Part shown: piece after piece, positions 12,262-23,416 of the stretch | Layout of the letters: every line of letters begins with the position of its first letter | Position numbering within the stretch: position 1 is the stretch's first letter | NCBI GenBank assembly: GCA_034359265.1 | Contig: CP136890.1 | Location: forward strand, 79,571,501-79,635,500 | Reading direction: 5' to 3' | DNA: 64,000 nt | Source: Canna indica | Lineage: Eukaryota > Streptophyta > Magnoliopsida > Zingiberales > Cannaceae | The notes under the pieces: model-generated | What the model saw: the letters and a program-made list of their open reading frames with translations, nothing else | Database searches by the model: none | Told to the model about the DNA's origin: nothing | Translations under genes and position numbers: made by a program

Positions 12262-12632
12262 GGGCAATCACCTCAATATATCATGAACTATGAATTTTAT
12301 CTCAAATTTATCATGAACTTTGATTTCTCCAAATTACATCATCAACTATCACATTTGTATCAATTGCATCCCTTCGTTAAAATTCCGTCAGCTATCTCGT
12401 TAACCGTGTGACGTGGCATGTACACGTGTATTAAAAAATTATTTTTTTATTCAAAATCGATTAAATTTTTTTTTTTCAAAGTCTTTCTAATGTCCACGTG
12501 TGCTGCACATGTGGATTAAAAAATTATTTTTTAAAAAAAAATAAAAAAATTATTTTTTTAACTGTTTTGACTTGTCCACGTGTGAAGCACACTTGGACAA
12601 GTCATCTTGTCTGTTTGCCCTAAATTAAACCC
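12262..12632 (+). repeat. Left terminal inverted repeat of the MULE-like element
   Basis: The reverse complement of 16193–16557 aligns along the whole length with scattered mismatches and small A/T-run indels. It includes TGTCCACGTGTG-type blocks and CATCTTGTCTGTTTGCCCTA at the inner end. ACGTG-containing palindromes recur in both arms. Confidence 0.85.
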
Positions 12633-13264
12633 CTGATTGCCCCACATGTTTCCCGACCTCAACTTCCTTGTCTGCCCCACCCACTGCTCGAAGCATCGGG
12701 CGATCGGTGATTTTGGAAGTTCTTCGGCGACTGCTCCGGCTCCAGCGATGAGGAATCTCCAACTACAACAGTCGATCGTTGCTCGCAGAATGGCTGGTCG
12801 GGGGAAACAACCCCTGTGTCATTCTACTCGACGTCGCAAGACCATTCTTCCTCCCAAGCGTGACCAATCGACTGCGGAAAACCTTGTAGTTCCAATTTTG
12901 TTATTTTCGTGTGTGTTTGATTCGCATTTATGTTTTGAATCATTATTATGGTTTATTTGAATCGGCGATTAGGGCTTTGAGATTTCTTGTTTTCAAGTGT
13001 TTACTATTATATTAGCTGTTAATCTATATCAAAATCTTAATGTTAGCAGCTATGATTTAGTGTTTACTGCTATGGTTTGTATAAATCGTAATTTAGATGT
13101 TAGTGGCTGTAAAAGAGCTATTTTTGATGTAATCTGGTTTATGTTGATGTAATTTGGTTTACTGTTGATTTTTTTATCTGTATTTTAATTGAATCAATAG
13201 TAATCTGTAATATGTATTTTGTAATATGTATTTTAACTGAATCAATGTTGCGTTGATTTTTTAG

Positions 13265-13500
13265 TGTTAGTATCTGTAAACCCTATTAGTATAGTACTGT
13301 TATTCTTGAGTATACTACTGTTAGTATAGTAATCTGAATCAATAGTATATGTAAACCCTGTTAGTATACTATTGTTATTCTTGAGTATGAATACTAGTGT
13401 TAGTATACTACTATTAGTATATTACTGTTATTCCTACTGTTAGTATACTACTATTGTTATTCTTAAGTATGAATAGTTAGTATCCTACTGTTATTCTTAA
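13265..13500. repeat. Degenerate AT-rich tandem array inside the MULE
   Basis: The motif tagtatactactgttatt recurs about ten times with variation in spacing. It looks like a decayed short-period satellite in the non-coding part upstream of the frame at 13548. Confidence 0.6.
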
Positions 13501-13547
13501 GTGTTGATTTTATTCTTAAGTATGAATTGTGTAAGCATTAGGTTGCT

Positions 13548-14252
13548 TTGGATAGTAGCAATACTTCTTCTTCAGATAGCATTGATTATACTAGAAGCAT
13601 AGTACCTTGCACATCAATGGAAATGCAGATGGGCAAGCACATGAGCAACCAACCATCTAGTTCTAGTTCTAGCAGCAACACTAGTTCAAATCAATATCAG
13701 TTTGTTCGATTGGAAAAATCAACACAAATTAAGATGACAAATAGTAGTTCAAGTTCTAATCACTTTGTGCAAACGGGGAAATCAGTTTGTACAATGACAT
13801 ATGCTCCCCAAGAAGAACAAATTCAACCAATTGTAGATGCTCCCCAAGAAGAACAAATTCAACCAATTGCAGATCCATCTTCATCTTGGAGTAATTGGAA
13901 TGAAGCAAATACCAATGAAGCAAGTACAAGTGAAGCAATACTAATGACAATACATGTTGAACCAATTGCAAATTCTCCTCAAGATTGGAGTGATTCAGAT
14001 TTGCCTTTTGATTCAGAAACTGATGAGGAATTAATGTCAAGTAGAGGCAGAGGAGGAAGATGGAGGGGAAGAGGTGAAGAAACACAACCCAGTAAAGGTC
14101 CAGTAGAGGCAGATGTACCTTCAACCTCTAGTGGCAGAGGTAGAGGAAGAACCTCAACATCTGAACCTCAACATCTGGTGGCAGAGGTAGAGGAAGATCC
14201 TCAACCTCTAGTAGCAGAGGTAGAGGTAGAGCCTCAACAGAAAGTTCCCTAG
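13548..14252 (+). CDS. Low-complexity RG-rich protein of the MULE, function unknown
   Basis: An open frame of about 234 codons. The protein is Ser/Gln/Glu-rich, with a duplicated APQEEQIQPI unit (two 39 bp copies near 13803–13880) and Arg-Gly clusters (SSRGRGGRWRGRGEE, STSSGRGRGRTS). Such RG-rich tails end many plant MULE transposases, and broken text after the stop (GFGVFTGDE, TTYYRG) faintly recalls their C-termini. No catalytic domain is visible. The first codon is uncertain because the frame may be a downstream exon. It may be a transposase-tail relic or only a compositional open frame. Confidence 0.4.
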   Translation: MDSSNTSSSDSIDYTRSIVPCTSMEMQMGKHMSNQPSSSSSSSNTSSNQYQFVRLEKSTQIKMTNSSSSSNHFVQTGKSVCTMTYAPQEEQIQPIVDAPQEEQIQPIADPSSSWSNWNEANTNEASTSEAILMTIHVEPIANSPQDWSDSDLPFDSETDEELMSSRGRGGRWRGRGEETQPSKGPVEADVPSTSSGRGRGRTSTSEPQHLVAEVEEDPQPLVAEVEVEPQQKVP

Positions 14253-14689
14253 TTTATATGTCATTCTAGTATCAACATGTTCTAATTTATATCAATGCAT
14301 ATCTTAGTGTATAAACATTAATAATTTATCTATGTAGGCAATGCATAGAGAAAGAGCTATGACATTATAAGGATTTGGTGTGTTTACTGGAGATGAGACA
14401 TGAACCACTTATTACAGGGTAGTCCATTTGTTCAATTCATTGTTCAATTTGTTTAGATTCATTACTAATCAGATTCCTTGTTCAATTTGTTCAGATGTCC
14501 GACAGTGGCTTGTCCATTTGTTCACCAAGAGGAGAATGGAGTGGATCAATCATCTGCGAACGCGACCGAAGAGTTCATGCTTTACAAGAAGACTTGAATG
14601 TAATACAAGCATTTCAGAATTCTCATAATGTTGGGCAAAATGTAACACTAAGAGATGATTAAAAGAATACTATGTGTTGGACAACATCT

Positions 14690-14965
14690 CAGAATTCTCC
14701 TATGTGTTGAAAGTATACTATTTTGACAGTATAATGTGATACTATGGATATGTGGTTTAGTATTGTGATATTTTGAATGTGGATATGTAGGTATTGACAG
14801 TATTTTAATGTGTTTAGTATAAGTCGGTGTTGACAGTATGTTAATTGGTTGACAATATTTTTAGGAGATGACAGTATTTTGATGTGTTGACAGCATTTTA
14901 ATGTGTGTTGATAGTATTTTAATGTGTTGACAGTATTTTAATATGTTGATAGTATTTTGAATGGA
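14690..14965. repeat. Degenerate tandem repeat of a TGTTGACAGTATTTTAA unit
   Basis: The motif tgttgacagtattttaatg occurs about seven times at irregular spacing, followed by a second short repeat (tagtctcaaatgtatcct) near 14980–15080. It lies between the plus-strand frame and the minus-strand GRF gene. Confidence 0.65.
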
Positions 14966-15301
14966 TATGATTTCAGTCTCAAATGTATCCTGAATTTTTA
15001 TTTAGTCTCAAATGTATCCTAAAATTTTATTCAGTCTCAAATATATCATCAATTTTAATTTAGTCTCATATGTATCCTAATTTTGGTTGACATGAATAAC
15101 CAATCTCACAATAAACAATCATCTATAACCTGAACTGACAATCAATCTCAGAATAATAAAATAACATGTCCTATAACATTAACTACTTCCATAACATCAA
15201 CATGTTCCATAACATCAACTATTTGATAACACATGAAGACTTCAAGACTTAGATCTTTATTTGACATCAAAATACATCAGATTACATCAAAAGATATATC
15301 A

Positions 15302-16134
15302 TCATGCCCATGACATGAACACTTGAACCATCCAAGCACAAATGATAACATAAAGATACATCTTCATTGTCCCGATTGACATTTCCAATTCTTCATATTG
15401 ATTCTCCAACTTATTCACTTTATATTTGAGGATTGTTGTCTTTTCTTGCAGTAAGTTGATTTTCTCTATAAGTAACTCATCTTGGTTCCATGTAAATTCC
15501 CCGCGCTCGGAATATTCATCATGCCACACAAAAAAACCATAATATTTTCTTTTTTCTTACAAGAATACATTGTGTTTTAATACATATATTGGAACCAAAA
15601 TTTAATACTTCAATACAACACTTAACACTTACCTTCCAATGGGCACATCTCCAAAATCGTCTCCTAGGATTTTTTTTTGTTTTTGAAATTAAAATCCGAG
15701 ATTCGATTGAGTGATAGCACATAGGTCTGTTTAAAATCGAGGAAACTGATGCTTCCTCTATCTCATTATTTGTAGATGGCATTGCTTTCTCTAGACAGTA
15801 ATGAGCCAAATTAACAGTGAGTTTCTTACAATGATAATATAGACTTAGCTCCTTACAATGATAATTAACACTGAGATAAATTGAGGTTCAGTAACAGTGA
15901 TAAATTACAATGAGCTAAATGAAATGATCTTACCAGGTGAACCAAACCAAACCGCCGACGATAGAAGACCAGCTCACCAAAACAAGTCGACGGCGACTTA
16001 GGGATTTGAGGTGATGCTTCGTCGATGAATAAGAGCTCGGGGAGTTGGTTCATCGAGGCTTTGGCGCTCGAGGGAACTGCTCGTCGAGGATTTAGCGCTC
16101 GGGGGCGCTTGGGGGAGCTACTCGACTTAGGCAT
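15302..16134 (-). pseudogene. GRF-type zinc-finger gene carried by the MULE, probably decayed
   Basis: Exon 1 is 15934–16134 (ATG at 16134, 67 codons, donor GTAAGA). Exon 2 is 15633–15788 (52 codons in phase). Exon 3 is roughly 15302–15536. Exon 2 holds the first half of a GRF zinc finger: MCYHSIESRILIS, KTKKNPRRRFWRCAHWK. Exon 3 continues YGFFVWHDEYSERGEF, then a heptad-like coiled coil (INLLQEKTTILKYKVNKLEN) and a hydrophobic tail (MYLYVIICAWMVQVFMSWA). Short GRF–coiled-coil–membrane proteins of this kind are common in plants and often lie in transposons. The last expected Cys of the finger (CGFF) reads Tyr, and no AG acceptor gives the right phase for exon 3, so it is likely inactive. The function of the family is unknown. 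Confidence 0.65.
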
Positions 16135-16192
16135 TCTTCGTCGCCGAGACTGTCGGGCATGAGGGGATTTAGGGCAAGAGTCGGGTCTGGGT

Positions 16193-16557
16193 GGAATTTA
16201 GGGCAAAAAGACAAGATGACTTATCCATGTATGCTTCACACGTGGACAAGTTAGAACAGTTAAAAAAATAATTTTTATTTTTTAAAAAATAATTTTTTAA
16301 TCCGCGCGTGCAACACACGTGGACATTAGAAAGGTTTTTTAAAAAATAATTTTCTAATCAGTTTCGAATAAATAATAATAATTTTTTAATACACATGTAC
16401 ATGCCACGTCACAGAATTAACGAGGTAGCTGATGGAATTTTGATGGAGGGATGCAATTAATACAAATGTGATAGTTGAGAATGCAATTTGGAGAACTCAA
16501 AGTTCATGATAGATTTGAGACAAAGTCCATAGTTCAGGATATATTCAGGTAATTACC
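16193..16557 (-). repeat. Right terminal inverted repeat of the MULE-like element
   Basis: Inverted copy of 12262–12632. The outermost bases form a small palindrome (ggtaattacc), and beyond it the LINE coding frame resumes. Confidence 0.85.
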
Positions 16558-16559
16558 TT

Positions 16560-17097
16560 TTTTGCCAATTAGCAATATATGCCAAGGAGGGACAAAATCC
16601 CCTTAGTTTCAGTATTTTTATCAACCTCTCACAGTGACAGAATACCCTTATATTCTTTCTTCATTTTTTCCTTATATTGTCCATGCCAAACCAAAGAGCT
16701 TTTGCTTCAGCATACAAAGGATCATTAGCCGTTTCAGTTCCATTTCCATCAGAACCTCTCCTTCACTACTCTTTAACACATATCTACACCCAGCCTAGTT
16801 TCCTCCCTTCCAAGCAACATCTGCACAGAGTTCCTCTTCCCAGTCATGTATTTTTTCGTTGGTCTATTTCATGTCTTCTACCATTCTAGTTCTTATTTTT
16901 CTAGTTTCATTGTATTCCCATACCTCATTCAAAACTTTGTTCAGTATGAATTGTATATCCCAACCTTTTCCTTCATATTTACACCTATTTTTGTTTTTCC
17001 ATATCATCCACCACGAAACAGATATAAAAGCTATTAGTTTTGTTGCTGAACTTTCATCATATCCTTTTGTTTTATTAGCCACTTGCCTTCTTTCCAT
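16560..17097 (-). pseudogene. LINE zf-RVT end and RNase H N-terminal half
   Basis: The frame 16864–17097 reads LIAFISVSWWMIWKNKNR, typical of the segment just after plant L1 reverse transcriptase. Downstream on the minus strand a broken RNase H follows: NGTETANDPLYAEAKALWFGM, with the conserved Glu, then a block corresponding to the second conserved Asp region, and ANWQK at the MULE border. The domain is continued at 12003–12260. Confidence 0.7.
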
Positions 17098-19150
17098 TCT
17101 TCTTTAAATTTAAACTCAATTTCCATTAGTCTTTCTACCTCTTCAAGTATTCTTTTATGTTCTATTTCATCCATTCCTTCCTTGCAAACATGGCAGTGGT
17201 CAATTTCTTTTCCTAAAAATTTCCAAAAATAAACCTAAAGTTGGCAATCTTTTCCAAAGTAGTTTCCAAATCAGCTTCTTTCTGAAACCTTCAACTTCCA
17301 TATTTTATTCCAATTCACATCTGCTCCTTTGATTTCTTCCTCCTTCTTCTTCAAATAGCAATAAACATTTTTCACTGACAATTCTCCTTTCCACTTATCA
17401 TACCAAATTCATTTGTCCATGCCTCCTCTTTGGATACTTGAATTAGGTAAATTTGCTTTTTTAACTGATCACCAAAACATTTCTCAATGCACTCCGTTTT
17501 CCATTCCTCTCCTGCAATCAGTTCATTTAACATTCTGTATTTTTCCAAAACTCCAACATTTATAAAAGTAGACCACATATTTAAAGGTAACCCACTTATC
17601 CATGGGTCTTCCCATACTTTTTATTGTTGTCATTTTTCATTTTTTTCTTCAATCCATCTTTCAATATCTCCATATTTCTTCTTATCATTCTGAAAGTCCA
17701 GGATTTCTTCATTCCTATTTCATTGTGCCAAGAATGTTGCTCCCCATATTTTCCCACTATTATTTTAGACCATAGCTGCCTTTCCTTATTGAGAAGAGAT
17801 AATACTCTTTTAGCTATTAATGCGTGCTTCATGACTGAAATATCTCTTATTCTCAATCCTCCATTGCCTTTGTTTGTTGTTATCTTTTTCCAACTCAATA
17901 GTTTTGCATATTTTTTTCCCTCATTTACATTCCAGAAGAAATCTCTTGTTAACTTCTTCATTGTTTTCTCACTTACCCATGAGTTCATCAATGAATAAGT
18001 TGGAATTGAGTTCAATGCAGAGTTTATCATGACATTTCTACCTGCTTCTGACAGTATGTTCCTTGCCCAAGGTTCAACTTTTTTCATCACTTTCTCTACT
18101 AGTTTGTTTTCATACTCACTTGTCAGTCTCCTAGGTGCTATGTAAGTACATAGGCACTTCATTGGAAATTTCCCTTCTTTCAAACTGAAATATTGACATA
18201 TTTCATGTTTTATCTCAGGTTCAGTCTTCCTTGGAAAGTATATTTTAGACTTTTCCTTGTTAATCTTCTATCCTGATATATTACGTAAAATCAAGCACTT
18301 CTTTGAGTCCCTTACATGATTTTCTACTTCTTTTCCCTACAATGATGATATCATATGCAAAGCATAAATGGTTGAGCTTAAAATCTCTTATTTTGAAAGG
18401 CATTATTCTTCAATATTCTACTGCCTTATTGATTAACTTTCAGAAGAAAATTTTCATTATAGTGAACAAATAGGGAGATAAGGGAAGGGTCTCCCTGCCT
18501 TATTCCCATTATAGTGAACTCATTTGACATCTCCCCATTTATCTTGCAAAAGTATTTTGTTTCTTCAATATAGGATTGTATCCAGCATATCATTTCTTCT
18601 GAAAATCCCATGTTCCTCACTGCCAAGTAAACTAACTCTCATTTTACTGTCTTATGCCTTCTCCAAGTCCAACTTCATTATGAAATGTGGTCTTTCTGCC
18701 TTTGAGCTTTGAATAAGGTCTACCACCTCACTTACAATCAGCACATTATCTTGTATCATTCTTCTTGGAATAAAAGCTAATTGCTCAAAACTTATAATTT
18801 TTTTCAGAAAAAGACCTTATTATGTTTACCAAGGTTTTTGCTTGTATTTTGTAAAGCACGTTGCATAGTGCTATAGGCCTCAAATCAACTATTTGTTTTG
18901 GTTTTTCCTTTTTTGGCATCACAACTAATACAATGTCATTCCAATTCTCCAACAGCTTATGTGATTTTTGGAAATTCAAAATTTCCTTCATTATGTTATT
19001 CTTCACAACTTCCCAATTTTTAATATATAATTCCAGTGTATAACCATCAACTCATGGACTCTTTCCTCTTCCCAATGAGTCCATTGCAATTCTCACTTCA
19101 GCTTCAGTAAAGGTCTTTTTTCAAATAATTCCCCTCATCGGGTGATAACT
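17098..19150 (-). pseudogene. LINE reverse transcriptase region, inactive
   Basis: Recognisable RT blocks in order: SHKLLENWNDIVLVVMPKKE, QIVDLRPIALCNVLYKIQAK, VRNMGFSEEMICWIQSYIEE, GIRQGDP, HLCFAYDIIIVGKRSRK and the C-terminal thumb with SEAGRNVMINSALNSIPTYS. The catalytic FADD motif reads FAYD, replacing one of the two essential aspartates. At least six frame changes or stops occur. This is ORF2 of a plant L1-type LINE. Confidence 0.85.
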
Positions 19151-19494
19151 TGACCCACTCAAGGTTGATTAGTTTCTATTTCTCAATTGATTTTTCTTTC
19201 TCATTTTTCCATAACTTTTCATACCAATCTGCCATCATATTTGCCATTTGCTTGTTGTTTTTTTGGTTATCATCCCTTCTGTTATCAATTCCTCCACCCA
19301 ATTCTGGTTCCTTCTTAGCTTTACTACATTATGATAGTATTTTGTATTTTTCTCCCCACCTTCAATCCAATTTTTTTCTTGATTTGGACCACTACTTGAT
19401 TTGGACTTGCTTACTCAATGCTACTACTTTATTTGATAATGCTCTCATTAACATTCTTTCCTCTTCTGTCAATTCCTCTTTCTCCTCTCTTTGC

Positions 19495-20436
19495 TCAAGT
19501 CTTCTCAATTCTGATATAGTCGCCTTTAAGTTTTTTGTCTAGATTCCCAACTTTTTCTTTGTTCCATCTTTCCAATATTGGCTTTAACTCATTTAGCTTT
19601 TCCATCATACTCGTATTCTCATTTGTGTCTCCTTTCCAGTGTTCTTCTATTATTTTGTACAATTCTGGGTATTCTAGCCAGTAATGTTCAAACATAAACT
19701 TCCTTTCTTTTCTTACATCAGAACAATTGTAAGTGCATGATATCATGATTGGCCTGTGATCTGAATTGATCATCTGTAAATGATTCACCTTTACTTTATA
19801 ATTCCAATCAACCCATTTCATACTATATAAGCCTCTGTCCAATCTTGCTTTTATCATTTCTGATCCTTTTCTTTTATTTGACTAAGTGAATTGAGGTCCA
19901 TAAAATCTTGCATCCATCAGACTAGTTTTATTCAAAAATTCTCTGTATCTAGTTACTGATTTATTTATTGTAAAAGGCCTCCCTCTTATCTTTTCACTTG
20001 CATTGTTAATACAGTTCAGGTCTCCTGTAACTAGTCAAGGCAGCTCTGAAGTATCAATGTCTCCAAGTATTTGCCAAAGCTTATTTATTTTTCTGTTATC
20101 TGTACCAACATAAAGTCCAGAAAAAAAAAGAAAGTTTTTTTCCATTATTCATTTGAATCACTGCATTAATACACTGTTCATCTTTATATACAATGATTAC
20201 TTTGAATCTGCCTTTCCTCCATAAAAGTAGAATCCCACCAGCTCTGCCATTATTTGATACAACTTCTGAATCCCGATTTCTCCATCTATTTTTTGAGTAC
20301 TTCTTTATTCTTCTTCTTCTAAATGTGTCTCCAGTAATAACAGCATATCTACTTTTTAAATTCTGATAATAGTGTCTAAATACTCATTTGTCTCTTTTTT
20401 GCAAGCTCTTCTAATATTTCAAGAAACTATCTTCAT
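19495..20436 (-). pseudogene. LINE endonuclease (EEP family) region, inactive
   Basis: ORF2 begins at the ATG at 20436: MKIVS, stop (TGA for Trp), NIRRAC, matching the opening of plant LINE endonucleases. Further blocks are VTGDLNCINNASEK, ARFYGPQFT, KARLDRGLYSMKW and NSDHRPIMISC, the last being the conserved SDHRP catalytic motif. Several stops break the frame. Confidence 0.8.
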
Positions 20437-20718
20437 TTAAAAGAAAAGTTTTCAGACTCCATGCTTATTTAACTCCATGGGTCACCCTCATCTTCCACTG
20501 CATTTTTTTCTATCATATACCTTCTTCTTTCCATTTTTGCATTTCGGAAACCGATTGGGACATTGATCAAGTTCATTTCATTTTTTGCACCTTTTCTTAT
20601 CTTGGTTCCATCTCTTCCTTTGCTTCTTGAAGTTTTAGGGTCTAAACCCGCTTCCAAGGAATCTTCTTTTGCATATTTGTTATCAAGTATTCTTTCAAAA
20701 GAATTTGATAACTTTGTA

Positions 20719-20904
20719 GCCAACAACTCCAGTTCATCTTCATTTGACTTCCTTATTATTTCTTCTGACGGTCCACCTTTGCCAACAACTCCAGTTCATC
20801 TTCATTTGACTTCCTTATTATTTCTTCTGACGGTCCACCTTTGCCAACAACTCCAGTTCATCTTCATTTGACTTCCTTATTATTTCTTCTGACGGTCCAC
20901 CTTT
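20719..20904. repeat. Three near-identical 62 bp tandem repeats in the LINE
   Basis: Units start at 20719, 20781 and 20843 (each begins gccaacaactccagttcatc). They appear identical by eye apart from the outer borders. The 62 bp period is not a multiple of three, so the array shifts the old frame. It lies between ORF1 and ORF2. Confidence 0.9.
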
Positions 20905-21309
20905 GCATTAAAAGTAACATTTTCTATCTCCATATCTCCTTTCAGCAATTTTATCTCCATAATTTCATTTTCATTTTGCAGTTTCTTTAATTTTACCTTT
21001 GTTTCCTTTTTCAAAATCACCCATGTTTGCTATTGAAAACACATTCTTTTTGCTAGGTCTGCCTACTGATAAGCTACTTGCACTAGTTTGAGTATTCTTT
21101 TCTTTACTGATGACCATTTCTTTTATGTTTTTCTCCTTTTTATTTGTATTGCCATCTTTGCTTATTACAGTTCTTTCTTCTTATTGTTTCCTTTCACAAA
21201 TGCAGGGTTATTCAAAACCATAAATGAATTATTCAGGTTCTTTCCATTCATTACTTAACTTGTCCTCTCCTAAATCTTCTATTTTTCTTCTGAACTTGAA
21301 TCCATTGCC

Positions 21310-22297
21310 CTAGAGTTTCTGTTCTTTAAAATTTTCCTTTTTAGTGACCTTCTCATTTTCTTTCCCGGGTGTTCTTAGCTCTTTTAACAAGCATACTTTT
21401 TTTTTATGTCCTATCTTCCCACATTCATAACAAATATTGGGAAGATTCTCATAAGCCACCGTTTGAAAAAAAAAAATTAAATTTTTTGCAGATACCTTGA
21501 ATCCTTGTTCTATAGAATTTTCCAAATCCAATAACACACAAGTCCTAGCATATTTGCCCCTACTACCAGACAATGTGTATTTACTAACCTTCATTGGCTT
21601 ACCTATCACCACAACCAATTGCAGTAGAATGTATTGGTCTAGGAATTCCAAAGGCAATCCAAGCATTTGGATCCATACTGGCATTACAGAAATTGATTCC
21701 TTCCTGGGTTGAAAATTTTATTTCCATAGAATTAATGAAAGAGCTTGACCCCCTCACGAACCAAGGTGCCCCCGACATCACCTCCAAGTACTCTACTTCA
21801 TTTTCAAATTTGAATGCGAAAAAGCCAGCAGCTAAATCCACAAAAAAACAATTTGCCTTTAATTTCCAGATTTTAGGAAGCAAGTTCCTTACCAATTCCA
21901 GCATCGGTGTCCTTCCGAAGAACTTTCCGTACGAAACCAGTTTGCAGCTCAATCTCGACTTTTCAACGTCTTCATCCTCTATAACAACCATTCCTTTTGC
22001 GTTCTCTTGAATTCTTTTGATCTTCCAATCATCCTCTCTAGCAACTCCTCTGAGGAGACCAGCCCAGGAGATTGGTTTCCTCACGCCACTTCCTTGATTT
22101 TCGTTGTTGATCGCTTCATTGATTTTCCTCTGATCCAGATCTACTTCATTTCTCCTAATCTCTTTCCATTCTGAAGATTTTTCCGCTTGGACACTGGTAT
22201 TTGATTTCACTAGTCCTCGATCAGGTGGTTCCTTAGGTCTCGAAAAGCCCACTTAAGAAGGCGACAAAATCGCTCTATTCCCTCTCTGGTCACTCAT
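21310..22297 (-). pseudogene. LINE ORF1 (DUF4283-like with CCHC knuckle), broken
   Basis: Starts at the ATG at 22297 (MSDQRGNRAILSPS), with a stop after 14 codons and the frame continuing VGFSRPKEPPDRGL. The 21599–22252 segment contains a DUF4283-like nucleic-acid binding region (KLVSYGKFFGRTPMLELV, VRNLLPKIWKLKANCFFVDL, FKFENEVEYLEVMSGAPWFV). After a frameshift, 21310–21684 continues with IPVWIQMLGLP-type text, a CCHC knuckle (CYECGKIGHKKKVC) and a Lys-rich tail. This is the usual ORF1 of plant L1 LINEs, an RNA-binding protein of the retrotransposition particle. Confidence 0.85.
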
Positions 22298-23015
22298 TTT
22301 TCAGATAGATTGTTGTAATTATTAATATAGTCTTTTTAGATTGATCCGAATCAGTTGTAAACTAGAAATAATGTTTTGGTTTAAATTATGGAACTGATCA
22401 ATCGGGTTGATGATTTTCAAGATATTATATATAACTTTGATAATTAGTTTTATACTCCGAAGAAAGGGAGTATGTCTTCACAAGAACTAACATGGACAAA
22501 AAAAGATGAAAAAGTAGAGTAGAGTGGCCATGATTCCCACATGCTCACCTGAGATTAGATTCCAACAACAAGTGATGGACTTCCACCTGGTCCAAATGCT
22601 GAATGAGAGACTACTTGAGAGTGCACTCCTAGAGAATCCTAATCATTGGATTTCCTCATGACCTGCTTCAATAATTCAGAATCCACTCCCACCAAAATGC
22701 TCAAGGAACCTTGTCAGTAGTAAACAACTGACGGATACCCTTCTCTGGTACACGATTAAGTACACAAGTAACTTGGATTTAGTAGGAGAAAAAATTACTT
22801 TGGCCAACAGTTCGACACATGGATAGATGCTCAACAACTCCACAAGCGAAAGAAAAGCTCGACAAAGCAAGGGAATATATCATTCAAAATTGCACTGTTT
22901 CCCGAATGAATTTTTAATTTCGTACGGAGTTTAATTAAACTAATACGAGAATCAATAACCCGATTGAAAAATAGAACATTTCAATGAGTTGAACGAGATC
23001 GTGGTGGATTTGACC
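22298..23015. other. AT-rich spacer, no gene seen
   Basis: It contains the probable 5' leader of the LINE and plain intergenic sequence. The short minus frame at 22676–22870 has no family features. Confidence 0.45.
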
Positions 23016-23024
23016 AATTGTGCC

Positions 23025-23416
23025 TAGGGGTGGCAACGGTTCGATTAACCGTATTTTTTGTGGTTAATCGAATTGAAAATTCGAATTAAGAACTCTCTAA
23101 CCGAAATCGAAATTCGAACCATTCATTTTTAAAAATTAGTATTTGAAATTCAAATCGATTAATTCGATTCGGATAGAACCGGTTATCTATTTACAACCGG
23201 TTAATCGGTTAGTAAACGAATAATCGATTAGAAAATTAGATTATTAAATATCCAAACATTACTAAAATATTTAATTATATCGATTTCGGATACCGGTTAT
23301 CTGCGGGTAACCGATAATCGAAATCGCACCGAATTTAGTTGAATTTTCATATTTTTTAACCGAAATTGAATTACAAATTTACTATCCGAAATTGAATTTT
23401 AATTGCCACCCTCTGT
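23025..23416. mobile_element. hAT-type MITE with perfect 9 bp flanking repeat
   Basis: The left end TAGGGGTGGCAA and right end TTGCCACCCTCT form imperfect terminal inverted repeats of hAT type. aattgtgcc is repeated exactly at 23016–23024 and 23417–23425, consistent with an 8 bp hAT target duplication plus one chance base. The 392 bp interior is made of variants of ggttaatcgattcg and aaccgaaatcgaa with no coding capacity. Confidence 0.85.

Larger units (their letters stand above)
12262..16557. mobile_element. Mutator-like (MULE-type) element with long TIRs, carrying genes
   Basis: Two inverted repeats of about 370 bp (12262–12632 and 16193–16557) bracket 3.6 kb of internal sequence. Both ends carry GG-(C/T)AAT(C/T)ACCT followed by AATATATC(A/C)TGAACTATG. 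The TIRs share further blocks such as CATGAACTTTGA and TGACGTGGCATGTACA. Long TIRs, size and gene content match Mutator-like elements. The flanking duplication is not clean: about 6 of 9 bases agree (cttttattt at 12253–12261 against cttttttgc at 16557–16565). The element sits inside a LINE RNase H domain. Confidence 0.75.
11960..22297 (-). mobile_element. Degraded L1-type LINE retrotransposon, interrupted by a MULE
   Basis: Reading the minus strand from 22297 leftwards gives ORF1 with a DUF4283-like domain and a CCHC knuckle, an apurinic endonuclease, a reverse transcriptase, a zf-RVT region, and an RNase H whose C-terminal half is found only at 12003–12260, beyond the Mutator-like element 12262–16557. 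An A-run on the minus strand near 11960 could be the 3' tail. Without the insert the element is about 6 kb, a normal length for plant L1. Many stops (several Trp to TGA), frameshifts and a mutated RT active site make it dead. Its target duplication was not found. Confidence 0.85.

Noticed and set aside
12637..12960. Plus frame inside the MULE
   Set aside because: It begins at the inner edge of the TIR and shows no conserved domain; possible transcribed leader only.
13265..14965. CRISPR-like regular repeats
   Set aside because: Spacing is irregular, units are degenerate and the genome is a plant; these are decayed minisatellites.
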